A stretch of DNA of 64,000 nucleotides. Origin: Dechloromonas sp. A34 (lineage in GTDB: Bacteria; Pseudomonadota; Gammaproteobacteria; Burkholderiales; Rhodocyclaceae). Numbering within the stretch: the stretch's first letter is position 1; each line of letters starts with the position of its first letter. The notes beneath the pieces are model-generated. The model was not told where the DNA came from and ran no database searches. It saw only the letters and a program-made list of their open reading frames with translations. A program made the translations under genes and the position numbers. The stretch lies in contig NZ_CP102486.1 of NCBI RefSeq assembly GCF_026261605.1, positions 1,178,001 to 1,242,000 on the forward strand, written 5' to 3'. Shown piece after piece: positions 1-8,338 of this stretch.

Positions 1-1
1 T

Positions 2-355
2 TCGGAGGCCCTGGCCACGATGTGGAGCAAGGAGAAGGCGCATTTCGACACCGTGTTGTTGCAGCTTTTCATCCGCGCCATGGGCGTCTATCCGCCCGGC
101 TCCATCGTTCAATTGAGCGACGGCCGGGTCGGCGCGGTGGTCGCCTCGGCCACCACCGACCATCCGCTCTGCCCCCAGGTCATGATCTACGCGCCGGAAG
201 TGCCGCGCCGGCAGGCGATCATCGTCGATCTGGCCGGCAATGAGGCGTTGCGGATCGAGCGTCCGCTCCGGCTGCAGGAACGCCCCGACGACGAACTCGA
301 TTACCTGCTGCCGCGCCGCAAGCTGAACTGGTTCCACGCGAGCGAAACGCCTTAG
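2..355 (+). CDS. HD-GYP domain c-di-GMP phosphodiesterase, C-terminal fragment
   Basis: The gene enters from outside the window, and the reading frame is open from base 2 to a TAG stop at 355. The visible ~117 residues contain a helical stretch (FDTVLLQLFIRAMG) followed by YPPGSIVQLSDGRVGAVV. In HD-GYP phosphodiesterases this is the typical ending after the catalytic HD-GYP core: a small beta-rich tail with the 'YPPGxxVxLSDGRxGxV' signature. The catalytic residues themselves lie upstream and cannot be checked here. An internal ATG at 20 is in frame but is not a likely start, since homology continues upstream. The family hydrolyses cyclic di-GMP. The N-terminal sensor and localisation are unknown. 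Confidence 0.8.
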   Translation, partial: SEALATMWSKEKAHFDTVLLQLFIRAMGVYPPGSIVQLSDGRVGAVVASATTDHPLCPQVMIYAPEVPRRQAIIVDLAGNEALRIERPLRLQERPDDELDYLLPRRKLNWFHASETP

Positions 356-367
356 TAGCTTCCTGCC

Positions 368-1705
368 TTACCCCGTGGTCAGTTGCAGGGGGCGCGCGAC
401 GTGCAGGGCAAAGCGGCCGCGCCCGGTCTTGGCCAGGCCGATGCCGGCGTCGCGTTCGGCCAGCCGGCGCTGGAGCAGCACCAGTCGGGCTTCCAGGTTG
501 TCGCTGACCCCGGGCAGGCGGAGCCGGGTGTCGAGCCGCAATTCCTTGTTGGTGAAGCTGCTCCGCCCGCGCTCGACGAAATCTCTGAGCAGCGCCCAGA
601 GGATGGCGCCGGCGACGCCCTTGATCAGGTATTCGTCGCCCAGGAAGACGCTGTCGTTGGCGGCGAAGTGGCGGACCACCAGCGGCGGCCCGGCCGGTGC
701 GGGGGCGCTGCTCTCGGCCGCCGGCGGCTCTTCGGCCAGTTCTTCGGCCTGCTGGTGGTGATGGATGGCGAGGCCGAGCTGGCCGGCGAAGGCGACCAGC
801 GCATCCTCGTCGTCGTAGCCGAAATGCAGGTCGGCTACGCTTTCGACGTAAAGCACGCCGAGCAGGCGGTCGAAGACGGTGATCGGAACTGCCAGCTGGC
901 TGGCCGCGTCGGGCAGGCCGGGGAGCGGAATGGCCGTCTCCAGCGTATCGCCGTGGCCGTCGGCGGCGATCCGTTCGCGTACGGTGCGGCCGTAGGTGTA
1001 CTCGCTGGTCATGAAGCCGATGCGGATCGGCGTTCGTTCACGGGCGCTGATGCCGATCACCCCGGCCCCGACCGGGATTTCCGAACCGATGCCGGACTCC
1101 GGGTAGCCGCAGCTGGCCAGGGTATAGAGCCGGCCGCGTCCTTCGTCGTGCATCAGCAGCATGACGTGGTCGATGCCGAATTCGCTGCCCAGGCAGGCCA
1201 GGGCGGTTTCGAGCAGGCATTCCAGCGTCGTGCAGCCGGCCAGGCGCTGACTGGCCCGGCGCAGCGCAGTCAGGTAATTGACCGGGGGCGGCGGCGGCGC
1301 CACGGTCGTTCCCGGCACCTGCTCGATGGTCAGCACGCGGTAGATATCCGAACCGAGCAGGTGAAAGACGCCGCTCATCCCGGTATGCGAAGCGATGCCG
1401 GCGAGCTTGGCCTTCATCTGCTCGAACAGCGGGCCGCTGGTTTCGGTGCGCAGGTAGCGCAGGGTCAGCCGGTACTGGGCGCCGGTCAGGTGGCTGGTGA
1501 GCAGCAGGCGGACTGGCGAATCGGCCAGGATGTTCTGCCGGGTGCGGTTGAAGAACTGGTAGGAGAGGGCAACATGCTCGTTGTCGATGAACTGGACTTG
1601 CGAGAGGTAGGCCAGGTTGGGCATGCCGGCCGTGTCGCAGGTGGCGATGTGCCCGGGAATGATGCCTTCCAGGCATTCACGGATGGTTTCCAGACGTACG
1701 CTCAT
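368..1705 (-). CDS. FMN-binding split-barrel / GAF domain sensor protein
   Basis: A 445-residue protein without membrane segments. Residues ~1-130 resemble the pyridoxamine-phosphate-oxidase-like FMN-binding split barrel (IATCDTAGMPNLAYLSQVQFID). Residues ~150-315 form a GAF domain (LECLLETALACLGSEFGIDHVMLL ... LGVLYVESV). A Pro/Ala/Glu linker near residues 320-340 leads to a C-terminal ~100-residue region (FLGDEYLIKGVAGAILWALLRDF) that looks like a winged-helix effector domain of the kind found beside some cyclase and transcription modules. Its ATG overlaps the stop of the upstream FMN-barrel gene (ATGA), so the two are translationally coupled. A redox or small-molecule sensory role is inference; the family assignment of the C-terminus is uncertain. 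Confidence 0.72.
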   Translation of the reverse strand: MSVRLETIRECLEGIIPGHIATCDTAGMPNLAYLSQVQFIDNEHVALSYQFFNRTRQNILADSPVRLLLTSHLTGAQYRLTLRYLRTETSGPLFEQMKAKLAGIASHTGMSGVFHLLGSDIYRVLTIEQVPGTTVAPPPPPVNYLTALRRASQRLAGCTTLECLLETALACLGSEFGIDHVMLLMHDEGRGRLYTLASCGYPESGIGSEIPVGAGVIGISARERTPIRIGFMTSEYTYGRTVRERIAADGHGDTLETAIPLPGLPDAASQLAVPITVFDRLLGVLYVESVADLHFGYDDEDALVAFAGQLGLAIHHHQQAEELAEEPPAAESSAPAPAGPPLVVRHFAANDSVFLGDEYLIKGVAGAILWALLRDFVERGRSSFTNKELRLDTRLRLPGVSDNLEARLVLLQRRLAERDAGIGLAKTGRGRFALHVARPLQLTTG

Positions 1706-2256
1706 GACGATCCGGCGATCGGTTCGCCGGCTTTCGGGCCGGGGGTTTGCGAAAAGGCGGCCGAAGGCGAATAGACCACGGTCACCAGATCTTCCGTCGC
1801 GCAGGCGAAGACCGCACGCACCACCGCTTCGGTCATGCCGAGCGGCAGAACCTCGCGAACGAAGTCGGTGATGTGGGCCTCGATGATCGGCAGGTCGCCG
1901 GCTTCAAAGGGCAGGATCCGGGCATCGACGCCTTTCAGCTGCAGCGTGCGGTTGCTGCTCGGCAGGCTGAAGACATTGGCCACCCGGCCACTGGCCCGGA
2001 TGTGGTCGAGCAGGTCGGTCGCTTGCGAGCGCTGGATGAAGATGCCAATTTGCCGTCCGCCGTCGATCAGCTTGCAGCCCATTCCCCGGCTCATGCTCGG
2101 CAGGCGATCGCTGCCGCAGGCAGCCAGGCTGATGCTGACTCCGGTCAGGATGAAAGCGGCGTTGTCGCTATCCAGCATGGGTATCGAGGATGAGGGGAAA
2201 GCACCGATCATATCGCCATCGCCGCCGGGATAAAAGGTGTGGGTCGCCGGCCGCAT
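1702..2256 (-). CDS. pyridoxamine 5'-phosphate oxidase-like FMN-binding protein
   Basis: Up to 184 residues. The core (SLAACGSDRLPSMSRGMGCKLIDGGRQIGIFIQRSQATDLLDHI, written here as two overlapping family motifs around 'PSMSRGMG' and 'IGIFIQ') is typical of small FMN-binding split-barrel proteins. It has no known enzymatic activity. The start is unclear: in-frame ATGs exist at 2256, 2211 and 2178 and none has a strong ribosome binding site; the conserved part begins near the third. It overlaps the following GAF gene by four bases (ATGA), implying one transcript and probably one functional unit, perhaps a flavin-based sensor pair. Confidence 0.62.
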   Translation of the reverse strand: MRPATHTFYPGGDGDMIGAFPSSSIPMLDSDNAAFILTGVSISLAACGSDRLPSMSRGMGCKLIDGGRQIGIFIQRSQATDLLDHIRASGRVANVFSLPSSNRTLQLKGVDARILPFEAGDLPIIEAHITDFVREVLPLGMTEAVVRAVFACATEDLVTVVYSPSAAFSQTPGPKAGEPIAGSS

Positions 2257-2275
2257 CCGGCAAATTCATGGACCC

Positions 2276-2308
2276 CAAAAAGCGACAGCCGCCTGGCGGC
2301 GGCTGTCG
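2276..2308 (-). terminator. rho-independent terminator of the fba transcript
   Basis: Downstream of the fba stop on the minus strand there is a perfect 11-bp stem (CGACAGCCGCC / GGCGGCTGTCG, bases 2283-2293 and 2298-2308) with a 4-base loop. On the minus strand it is followed by CTTTTTGG. This ends the carbon-metabolism transcripts. Confidence 0.9.
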
Positions 2309-2329
2309 TAACTCGCGGCGTGGGCCGTG

Positions 2330-3394
2330 TTACCTGACGATCTGGTTGAGCTCGCCCTTGGCGTAACGCTCGGCCATCTTTTCCAGCGGAATGGCCTTGA
2401 TCTTGCTCGCCTGGCCGGCGCAGCCGAAGGCTTCGAAGCGGGCCAGGCAGATCTTCTTGGCGGCTTCGCGGGCCGGCTTCAGGTAGTCGCGCGGGTCGAA
2501 CTTGGTGGGGTTCTCGACCAGGTAGCGGCGCACGGCGCCGGTCATCGCCAGGCGGATGTCGGTGTCGATATTGATCTTGCGCACGCCGTGGGCGATACCC
2601 TTGACGATTTCCTCGACCGGCACGCCGTAGGTTTCCTTCATGTCGCCGCCGAATTCGCGGATTTCGGCGAGTAGTTCCTGCGGCACCGACGACGAGCCAT
2701 GCATCACCAGGTGGGTGTTCGGGATGCGGGCGTGGATTTCCTTGATGCGGTCGATGGCCAGGATGTCGCCGGTCGGCTTCTTGGTGAACTTGTAGGCGCC
2801 GTGGCTGGTGCCGATGGCGATGGCCAGCGCGTCGCAGTTGGTCTGCTTGACGAAGTCGGCGGCCTGGTCGACGTCGGTCAGCAGCTGTTCGCGGGTCATG
2901 TGGCCGTCGGCGCCGTGGCCGTCTTCCTTGTCGCCCTTCATGGTTTCCAGCGAACCGAGGACGCCGAGTTCGGCTTCGACCGAGACGCCGATGGCGTGGG
3001 CGAACTTGACCGTTTCCTTGGATACGGCGACGTTGTAGTCGTAGGAGGCGACAGTCTTGCCATCAGCTTCCAGCGAGCCGTCCATCATCACGGACGTAAA
3101 GCCGGAACGGATCGCCGACATGCAGACGGCCGGGCTCTGGCCATGGTCCTGGTGCATGACGATGGGCAGGTGCGGATAGGCTTCGAGGGCGGCCAGGATC
3201 TGGTGGCGCAGGAAGGGCTCGCCGGCGTATTTGCGGGCGCCGGCCGAGGCCTGCATGATGACCGGGGCATCGATCTGGCTGGCTGCTTCGCAGATGGCCC
3301 AGACCTGTTCCATATTGTTGACGTTGAAAGCGGGCAGACCGTAGCCGTTTTCGGCGGCGTGGTCGAGCAGTTGGCGCATGGAGACGAGCGGCAT
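2330..3394 (-). CDS. fba: class II fructose-1,6-bisphosphate aldolase
   Basis: Catalyses reversible cleavage of fructose-1,6-bisphosphate to dihydroxyacetone phosphate and glyceraldehyde-3-phosphate (also sedoheptulose-bisphosphate in related CbbA enzymes). The 354-residue length matches the CbbA/Fba class II subgroup. Visible signatures are the zinc ligand region [11 protein letters not shown] near residue 80, [10 protein letters not shown] with its acidic metal ligand, GTSHGAYKF, and the second zinc/phosphate site HGSSSVP; a C-terminal [13 protein letters not shown] segment is typical of proteobacterial CbbA. The start ATG is preceded by AGGAGT. It is the last gene of the tkt-gap-epd-pgk-pyk-fba row and is followed by a strong terminator. 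It serves glycolysis and gluconeogenesis; no Rubisco or phosphoribulokinase gene is present in this window, so a Calvin-cycle role cannot be claimed. Confidence 0.97.
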   Translation of the reverse strand: MPLVSMRQLLDHAAENGYGLPAFNVNNMEQVWAICEAASQIDAPVIMQASAGARKYAGEPFLRHQILAALEAYPHLPIVMHQDHGQSPAVCMSAIRSGFTSVMMDGSLEADGKTVASYDYNVAVSKETVKFAHAIGVSVEAELGVLGSLETMKGDKEDGHGADGHMTREQLLTDVDQAADFVKQTNCDALAIAIGTSHGAYKFTKKPTGDILAIDRIKEIHARIPNTHLVMHGSSSVPQELLAEIREFGGDMKETYGVPVEEIVKGIAHGVRKINIDTDIRLAMTGAVRRYLVENPTKFDPRDYLKPAREAAKKICLARFEAFGCAGQASKIKAIPLEKMAERYAKGELNQIVR

Positions 3395-3436
3395 GGGAAC
3401 TCCTGTTCGGTAACGTGTTTAGCTAATCGGCTTATT

Positions 3437-4870
3437 TTAAAGGATTTGATGATCGCCGACCCGGACGATCTTCAGGGTATTGGTGCCGCCGGTGGAGCCG
3501 ATTGGTTCGCCGATGGTCAGCGCGATGAGGTCGCCCTTTTGTACGACACCGCGATCGATCAGGAGTTGCTCGGCTTCGGCCAGCAGGAGGTCGCGGTCGG
3601 TGTGCTGCTGCTTCATCGGTAGCGGGCAGACGCCGCGGTAGAGCACCATGTGGCCGACCGACTCGGCATCCGGGGTCAGTGCGTAGATCGGCACGCCGCA
3701 GTTCAGGCGGCTCATCCAGAGCGCGGTCGAGCCGGACTGGGTGAGAGCGGCGATGGCCTTGACCTTGAGGTGATGCGCCGTCCAGATCGCGGCCATGGCG
3801 ATCGACTGGTCGATGCGGGTGAATACGCGGTCGAGAAATTCGCGGTCGAGCGTGACTTCCGCCGAGCGCTCGGCTTCGACGCAGATGCGGCCCATCGATT
3901 CGACGGTCTCGACCGGGTACTTGCCGGCCGCGGTTTCGGCCGAGAGCATCACGGCATCGGTGCCGTCGAGCACGGCGTTGGCGACGTCGGAGACTTCGGC
4001 GCGGGTCGGCACCGGCGACTGGATCATCGATTCCATCATCTGCGTCGCAGTGATGGTCAGCTTGTTCTTGTCGCGCGCCATGCGGATCATCCGCTTTTGC
4101 AGAGCCGGCACCGTGGCATCGCCGACTTCGACGGCGAGGTCGCCGCGCGCCACCATGATGCCGTCGGAGGCGTCGAGGATTTCCGCCAGATTGGTGATCG
4201 CCTCGACCCGCTCGATCTTGGCGATCAGTACCGCCGAGCTTCCGGCGGCGCGCAACAGCTGGCGCGCCATGTACATGTCGGCGGCACTTTTCGGGAAGGA
4301 AACGGCGACGAAATCGACGCCGATCTGCGCCGCCGTCTTGATGTCGTCCATGTCCTTGGCGGTCAGCGCCGGTGCGGTCAGTCCGCCGCCCTGGCGATTG
4401 ATCCCCTTGTTGTTGGAGAGCTCACCGCCGACCAGCACGCGGGTGTGGATTTCATGACCGCGCACGCCTTCGACGACCAGCTTGAGGCGGCCGTCGTCGA
4501 GCAGCAGGATGTCGCCGACAATGACATCCTTGGGCAGATCCTTGTAGTCGAGGCCGACACGTTCCTGGTCGCCGAGCGCGCACTGGGCATCGAGGATGAA
4601 GTTTTCGCCGATGACCAGCGTGATCTTGCCGGTCGCGAACTTGCCGACGCGGATTTTCGGCCCCTGCAGGTCGCCGAGAATGCCGACCGTGCGCCCGTAC
4701 TTGGCCGCCGCGGCACGGATGCCGTCGGCCCGCGCCTTGTGGTCTTCGGCTGTGCCGTGGGAAAAGTTCATGCGCACCACATCGACCCCGGCCTGTACCA
4801 GGCGTTCCTGAACTTCCGGTGACGATGAGGCGGGACCCAGCGTGGCAACGATCTTGGTGTGACGCAACAT
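3437..4870 (-). CDS. pyk: pyruvate kinase
   Basis: Converts phosphoenolpyruvate and ADP to pyruvate and ATP. From the chosen ATG the protein is 477 residues, starting MLRHTKIVATLGPAS as expected for the family. Motifs visible: NFSHG, GDLQGPKIRVG, the active-site lysine segment LIAKIERVEAI, MVARGDLAVE, and the MMESMIQSPVPTRAE signature. The frame is open for 16 more codons upstream, to 4918, but that extension overlaps the terminator hairpin of pgk, lacks conservation, and the ATG at 4870 has a good ribosome binding site (GGGAAGAG). It sits between pgk and fba in the central-carbon row. Confidence 0.96.
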   Translation of the reverse strand: MLRHTKIVATLGPASSSPEVQERLVQAGVDVVRMNFSHGTAEDHKARADGIRAAAAKYGRTVGILGDLQGPKIRVGKFATGKITLVIGENFILDAQCALGDQERVGLDYKDLPKDVIVGDILLLDDGRLKLVVEGVRGHEIHTRVLVGGELSNNKGINRQGGGLTAPALTAKDMDDIKTAAQIGVDFVAVSFPKSAADMYMARQLLRAAGSSAVLIAKIERVEAITNLAEILDASDGIMVARGDLAVEVGDATVPALQKRMIRMARDKNKLTITATQMMESMIQSPVPTRAEVSDVANAVLDGTDAVMLSAETAAGKYPVETVESMGRICVEAERSAEVTLDREFLDRVFTRIDQSIAMAAIWTAHHLKVKAIAALTQSGSTALWMSRLNCGVPIYALTPDAESVGHMVLYRGVCPLPMKQQHTDRDLLLAEAEQLLIDRGVVQKGDLIALTIGEPIGSTGGTNTLKIVRVGDHQIL

Positions 4871-4916
4871 CTCTTGTCTCTTCCCGTTATTTGATTTCTT
4901 TTTGACTGGCGTGTTC

Positions 4917-4948
4917 AAAAGCAGACCGCAACATTGCGGTCTGCTTTT
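4917..4948 (-). terminator. rho-independent terminator after pgk
   Basis: Perfect 14-bp inverted repeat (AAAAGCAGACCGCA at 4917-4930, TGCGGTCTGCTTTT at 4935-4948) with a 4-base loop, six bases after the pgk stop. On the minus strand the stem ends in TTTT. It lies just upstream of pyk and separates pgk and pyk transcripts at least partly. Confidence 0.85.
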
Positions 4949-4953
4949 CCAAC

Positions 4954-6138
4954 TTACTTCGCGGCACGTTCCTCGAGCACGGCGATGGCCGGCAGGGTCT
5001 TGCCTTCGAGGAATTCCAGGAAGGCACCACCGCCGGTGGAGATGTAGCCGACGTCGTCATGGATGTGGAACTTGGCGATGGCGGCCAGGGTGTCGCCGCC
5101 GCCGGCGATCGAGAAGGCTTCGGAGTGGGCAATGGCGGAGGCCATCATCTTGGTGCCGCCGGCGAACTGCGGCAGTTCGAAGACGCCGACCGGGCCATTC
5201 CAGACGATGGTGCCGGCGTTGGCGATGATTTCGGCAAACTTGGCCGCCGTCTTCGGGCCGACGTCAAGAATACGGTCGTTGGCGTGCACGTCTTCGACGG
5301 CAATCTTGTTGGCGCGGGCCAGGGCCGAGACTTCATCGGCGACGACGACGTCGGTCGGCAGCGGCACTTCGGCACCACGCTCCTTCATGATGTCCATGAT
5401 GGCGTGCGCTTCCTTGACCAGGTCCGGTTCGGCCAGCGAGTGGCCGATGCGCTTGCCGTCGGCGAGCAGGAAGGTGTTGGCGATGCCGCCGCCGACGATC
5501 AGCTGGTCGACCTTGCTGGCCAACGACTTGAGGATGGTCAGCTTGGAGGAGACCTTGGAGCCGCCGACGATGGCGACCAGCGGGCGCTTCGGCTCGTGCA
5601 GGGCCTTGGACAAGGCGTCGATCTCGGCGCCCATCAGGATGCCGGCGCAGGCCACCGGGGCGTATTTGGCAATGCCGTGGGTGGTCGCTTCGGCGCGGTG
5701 GGCGGTGCCGAAGGCGTCATTGACGTAGATGTCGCAGAGCTTGGCCATCTTCTGGGCCAGTTCGTCGTTGTTCTTCTTCTCGCCCTTGTTGACGCGACAG
5801 TTTTCGAGCAGCACGACTTCGCCCGGCTTGACTTCGAAGCCGCCGTCCACCCAGTCCGTGATCAGGCGGACCGAGGTGTGCAGCATCTGGCCGAGGCGGA
5901 CGGCGACCGGCATCAGGCTGTCTTCGTGGTGCAGTTCGCCTTCGGTCGGGCGGCCGAGGTGCGAGGTGACCATCACTGCCGCACCCTTTTCCAGGCAGTA
6001 CTTGATCGACGGCAGCGAGGCGCGGATGCGGGTATCTTCGGTGATGTTGCCGGCTTCGTCCTGCGGCACGTTCAAGTCGGCGCGGATGAAGACGCGCTTG
6101 CCGGAGACGTCGAGGTCGGTGAGTTTGTTGACGTTCAT
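4954..6138 (-). CDS. pgk: phosphoglycerate kinase
   Basis: Transfers phosphate between 1,3-bisphosphoglycerate and ADP in glycolysis and gluconeogenesis. The length of 394 residues is normal for bacteria. Visible motifs: [12 protein letters not shown] at the N-terminus (substrate-binding arginine and aspartate), [10 protein letters not shown], the VGGSKVSSK nucleotide-domain motif, WNGPVGVFE, and the C-terminal nucleotide loop [10 protein letters not shown] followed by [14 protein letters not shown]. The ATG follows GGAGGAAC. It lies 19 bases from epd, so the two are probably co-transcribed. Confidence 0.97.
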   Translation of the reverse strand: MNVNKLTDLDVSGKRVFIRADLNVPQDEAGNITEDTRIRASLPSIKYCLEKGAAVMVTSHLGRPTEGELHHEDSLMPVAVRLGQMLHTSVRLITDWVDGGFEVKPGEVVLLENCRVNKGEKKNNDELAQKMAKLCDIYVNDAFGTAHRAEATTHGIAKYAPVACAGILMGAEIDALSKALHEPKRPLVAIVGGSKVSSKLTILKSLASKVDQLIVGGGIANTFLLADGKRIGHSLAEPDLVKEAHAIMDIMKERGAEVPLPTDVVVADEVSALARANKIAVEDVHANDRILDVGPKTAAKFAEIIANAGTIVWNGPVGVFELPQFAGGTKMMASAIAHSEAFSIAGGGDTLAAIAKFHIHDDVGYISTGGGAFLEFLEGKTLPAIAVLEERAAK

Positions 6139-6157
6139 GGGTTCCTCCTGAGGATTA

Positions 6158-7210
6158 TTAAATGACGGATTCTTGCGTCCAGCGTTGTGACCAGTAGTCG
6201 GCCACTTCTAGCATGCGGTTGGCAAAGCCCCATTCGTTGTCAAACCAGACGAACAGGTTTACCAAATGGGTGCCGGCGGTCCGCGTCTGGCTGCCATCGA
6301 CGATGGCCGAATGCGGGTCGTGGTTGAAATCGATCGAGGCGTGTGCCTCTTCGGAGTAGGCGATCAGTTTTTTCAGCGGACCGCCGGCGGCTTCGGCGAG
6401 CAGGCGGTTGATGCTGGGCGCCGAGACCGGGCGCTGGGTGCTGATAGTCAGGTCGATGGCCGAGACGTTCAGGGTCGGGACGCGGATCGCCTTGGCCTGG
6501 ACGCGCCCGCCCAGTTGCGGCAGCAGGCGTTCGACGCCGCGGGCCAGCCCGGTCGACACCGGGATGATCGACTGCATCGCCGAGCGTGTGCGGCGCAGGT
6601 CGTCGTGGTGATAGCCGTCGATCAGCGGCTGGTCGTTCATGACCGAATGCAGGGTAGTGAGCAGCACCTGCTCGATGCCGATCTCGCGGTCGAGCAGCGA
6701 AAGGACGGGAACGATGGCATTGGTCGTGCAGGAAGCGGCCGAGACCAGGCGCTCGTTGCCGCTCAGGCTGTGCTGGTTGATGCCATTGACGATGGTCGCA
6801 TCGACGTCCTCGCCACCGGCCCCGGGGTGCGAGAGCAGCAGGCGCGGGCAACCGGCAGCGATGAAACGGCTGAGCTCGGCGCGGCTGCCGTAGGCGCCGG
6901 AACATTCGACCAGCAGGTCGATGCCCTGGCCTCGCCAGTCGACCGCTTCCGGCTGGCGGGCATGGCTGACCGCGATGCGCTGGCCGTCGATCAGCAGGCT
7001 GTTGTCGCCGATCTCGACTCGGCCGGGAAAACGGCCGTGTGTCGAATCGTAGCGCGACAGATAGGCGATGCTCTCGAGATTGGCCGGCTCGTTGATGGCA
7101 ACGACCTGCAGACGGTGATCCGCCGGGTTCTCCAGCAGCGCCCGCAGAAAACAGCGGCCGATCCGGCCGTAGCCGTTGATGGCAAGACGCAGGGGAGAGT
7201 TTTTGGGCAC
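6158..7210 (-). CDS. epd: D-erythrose-4-phosphate dehydrogenase (GAPDH paralogue)
   Basis: A GAPDH-fold oxidoreductase of 350 residues directly downstream of gap. It resembles Epd, which oxidises erythrose-4-phosphate for pyridoxal-phosphate synthesis, more than the glycolytic enzyme. Evidence is the segment [22 protein letters not shown] with SIIPV, and the ending [16 protein letters not shown] plus [12 protein letters not shown]. The Rossmann glycine motif ([11 protein letters not shown]) and catalytic SAASCTTN are intact. No ATG occurs near the beginning of the conserved part; the start chosen is the GTG at 7210. The open frame continues to 7843, but that extra part is antisense-frame sequence within gap. 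A dedicated NADP-type GAPDH for gluconeogenesis is a possible alternative. Confidence 0.88.
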   Translation of the reverse strand: MPKNSPLRLAINGYGRIGRCFLRALLENPADHRLQVVAINEPANLESIAYLSRYDSTHGRFPGRVEIGDNSLLIDGQRIAVSHARQPEAVDWRGQGIDLLVECSGAYGSRAELSRFIAAGCPRLLLSHPGAGGEDVDATIVNGINQHSLSGNERLVSAASCTTNAIVPVLSLLDREIGIEQVLLTTLHSVMNDQPLIDGYHHDDLRRTRSAMQSIIPVSTGLARGVERLLPQLGGRVQAKAIRVPTLNVSAIDLTISTQRPVSAPSINRLLAEAAGGPLKKLIAYSEEAHASIDFNHDPHSAIVDGSQTRTAGTHLVNLFVWFDNEWGFANRMLEVADYWSQRWTQESVI

Positions 7211-7240
7211 GGTTCCGATGGCTTTTCTGCGGGGTGAAAC

Positions 7241-7266
7241 AAAAGGGGCCTTGCGGCCCCCTTTTT
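7241..7266 (-). terminator. rho-independent terminator after gap
   Basis: Hairpin AAAAGGGGCC / GGCCCCCTTTTT with a 4-base loop directly downstream of the gap stop codon. On the minus strand the stem ends in TTTT. It separates gap from the epd start at 7210. Confidence 0.82.
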
Positions 7267-7278
7267 GCAACAAACAGC

Positions 7279-8307
7279 TTACTTGGCGTTCATCCAGGCG
7301 CGGGCAGCGTCCAGCATACGGCAGGAGTAGCCCCATTCGTTGTCGTACCAGGCCAGGACCTTGACCAGCGTGCTGCCATCTTCGCCCTTGATGACGCGGG
7401 TCTGCGTCGCATCGAAGGTCGAGGAAACGGTGGTGTGGTTGAAGTCGGAGGAGACCAGCGGCTCGTTGTTGACGTCGAGGATGCCCTTGAGCGGACCGTT
7501 GGCGGCGGCGGTCATCAAGGCGTTGATTTCTTCCTTGGTGGTGGCGCGCTCGGCGGTGAAGGTCAGGTCGACCAGTGAGACGTTGATGGTCGGCACGCGC
7601 AGCGCAAAACCATCGACCTTGCCAACCAGTTGCGGCAGCACGAGACCGACTGCCTTGGCAGCGCCGGTCTTGGTCGGGATTATGTTGGCGGCGGCGGCAC
7701 GGGCACGGCGCAGGTCCTTGTGGCGGACGTCGACGGTGACCTGGTCGTTGGTGTAGGCGTGGATGGTGGTCATCAGGCCCTGCTTGATGCCGATCGCGTC
7801 GGACAGGATCTTGGCGACCGGGGCCAGGCAATTGGTTGTGCACGAGGCGTTGGAGACGACGGTCATGTCGGCCTTCAACGCACCTTCATTGACACCGACG
7901 ACGATGGTGGTGTCGACATCATCGCCGCCCGGGGCGGAAATCAGCACGCGCTTGGCGCCCTGTTCGAGCAGCGCGCCGGCCTTTACCTTGGAGGTGTAGG
8001 CACCGGTGCATTCGAGCAGAATGTCGACGCCGTGGTCGGCCCAGTTGATGTCCTTCGGGTTCTTGGTCGAGTAGAAGGCGATCTTCTTGCCGTCAACGAT
8101 GATGCAGTTCTCACCTTCGGTCTCGACGCTGGTGCGGAAACGACCGTGCGTGGTGTCGTACTTCAGCAGATGGGCGTTGGTGGCCAGGTCGCCGGCCGCG
8201 TTGATGGCGACGACGTCGAACTCGTTCTGCAGACCCTGCTCGTAAATGGCGCGCAGTGTGCAGCGTCCGATACGACCGAAACCGTTGATTGCAACCTTGA
8301 TAGCCAT
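7279..8307 (-). CDS. gap: glyceraldehyde-3-phosphate dehydrogenase, type I
   Basis: Glycolytic/gluconeogenic GAPDH converting glyceraldehyde-3-phosphate to 1,3-bisphosphoglycerate. The protein has 342 residues starting [16 protein letters not shown]. The catalytic cysteine motif [12 protein letters not shown] and the motifs [22 protein letters not shown] and [12 protein letters not shown] are all intact. The start at 8307 is chosen because AGGAGAGG lies at the right distance; the longer open frame to 8400 has no conserved sequence. It lies 31 bases downstream of tkt and is followed by its own terminator, then by the paralogue epd. Confidence 0.97.
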   Translation of the reverse strand: MAIKVAINGFGRIGRCTLRAIYEQGLQNEFDVVAINAAGDLATNAHLLKYDTTHGRFRTSVETEGENCIIVDGKKIAFYSTKNPKDINWADHGVDILLECTGAYTSKVKAGALLEQGAKRVLISAPGGDDVDTTIVVGVNEGALKADMTVVSNASCTTNCLAPVAKILSDAIGIKQGLMTTIHAYTNDQVTVDVRHKDLRRARAAAANIIPTKTGAAKAVGLVLPQLVGKVDGFALRVPTINVSLVDLTFTAERATTKEEINALMTAAANGPLKGILDVNNEPLVSSDFNHTTVSSTFDATQTRVIKGEDGSTLVKVLAWYDNEWGYSCRMLDAARAWMNAK

Positions 8308-8338
8308 GAAGCCTCTCCTCTGGAAAAAACCGTAAAAA

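Noticed and set aside
383..1774. 463-residue plus-strand frame
   Set aside because: Antisense to the FMN-barrel/GAF genes, with Gly/Ala/Arg/Val-rich shadow composition and no domain.
7211..7843. Upstream extension making epd a 561-residue protein
   Set aside because: The extension lies in an alternative frame of the gap gene on the same strand and beyond a terminator; GAPDH-family proteins start at the Rossmann motif just after the GTG at 7210.
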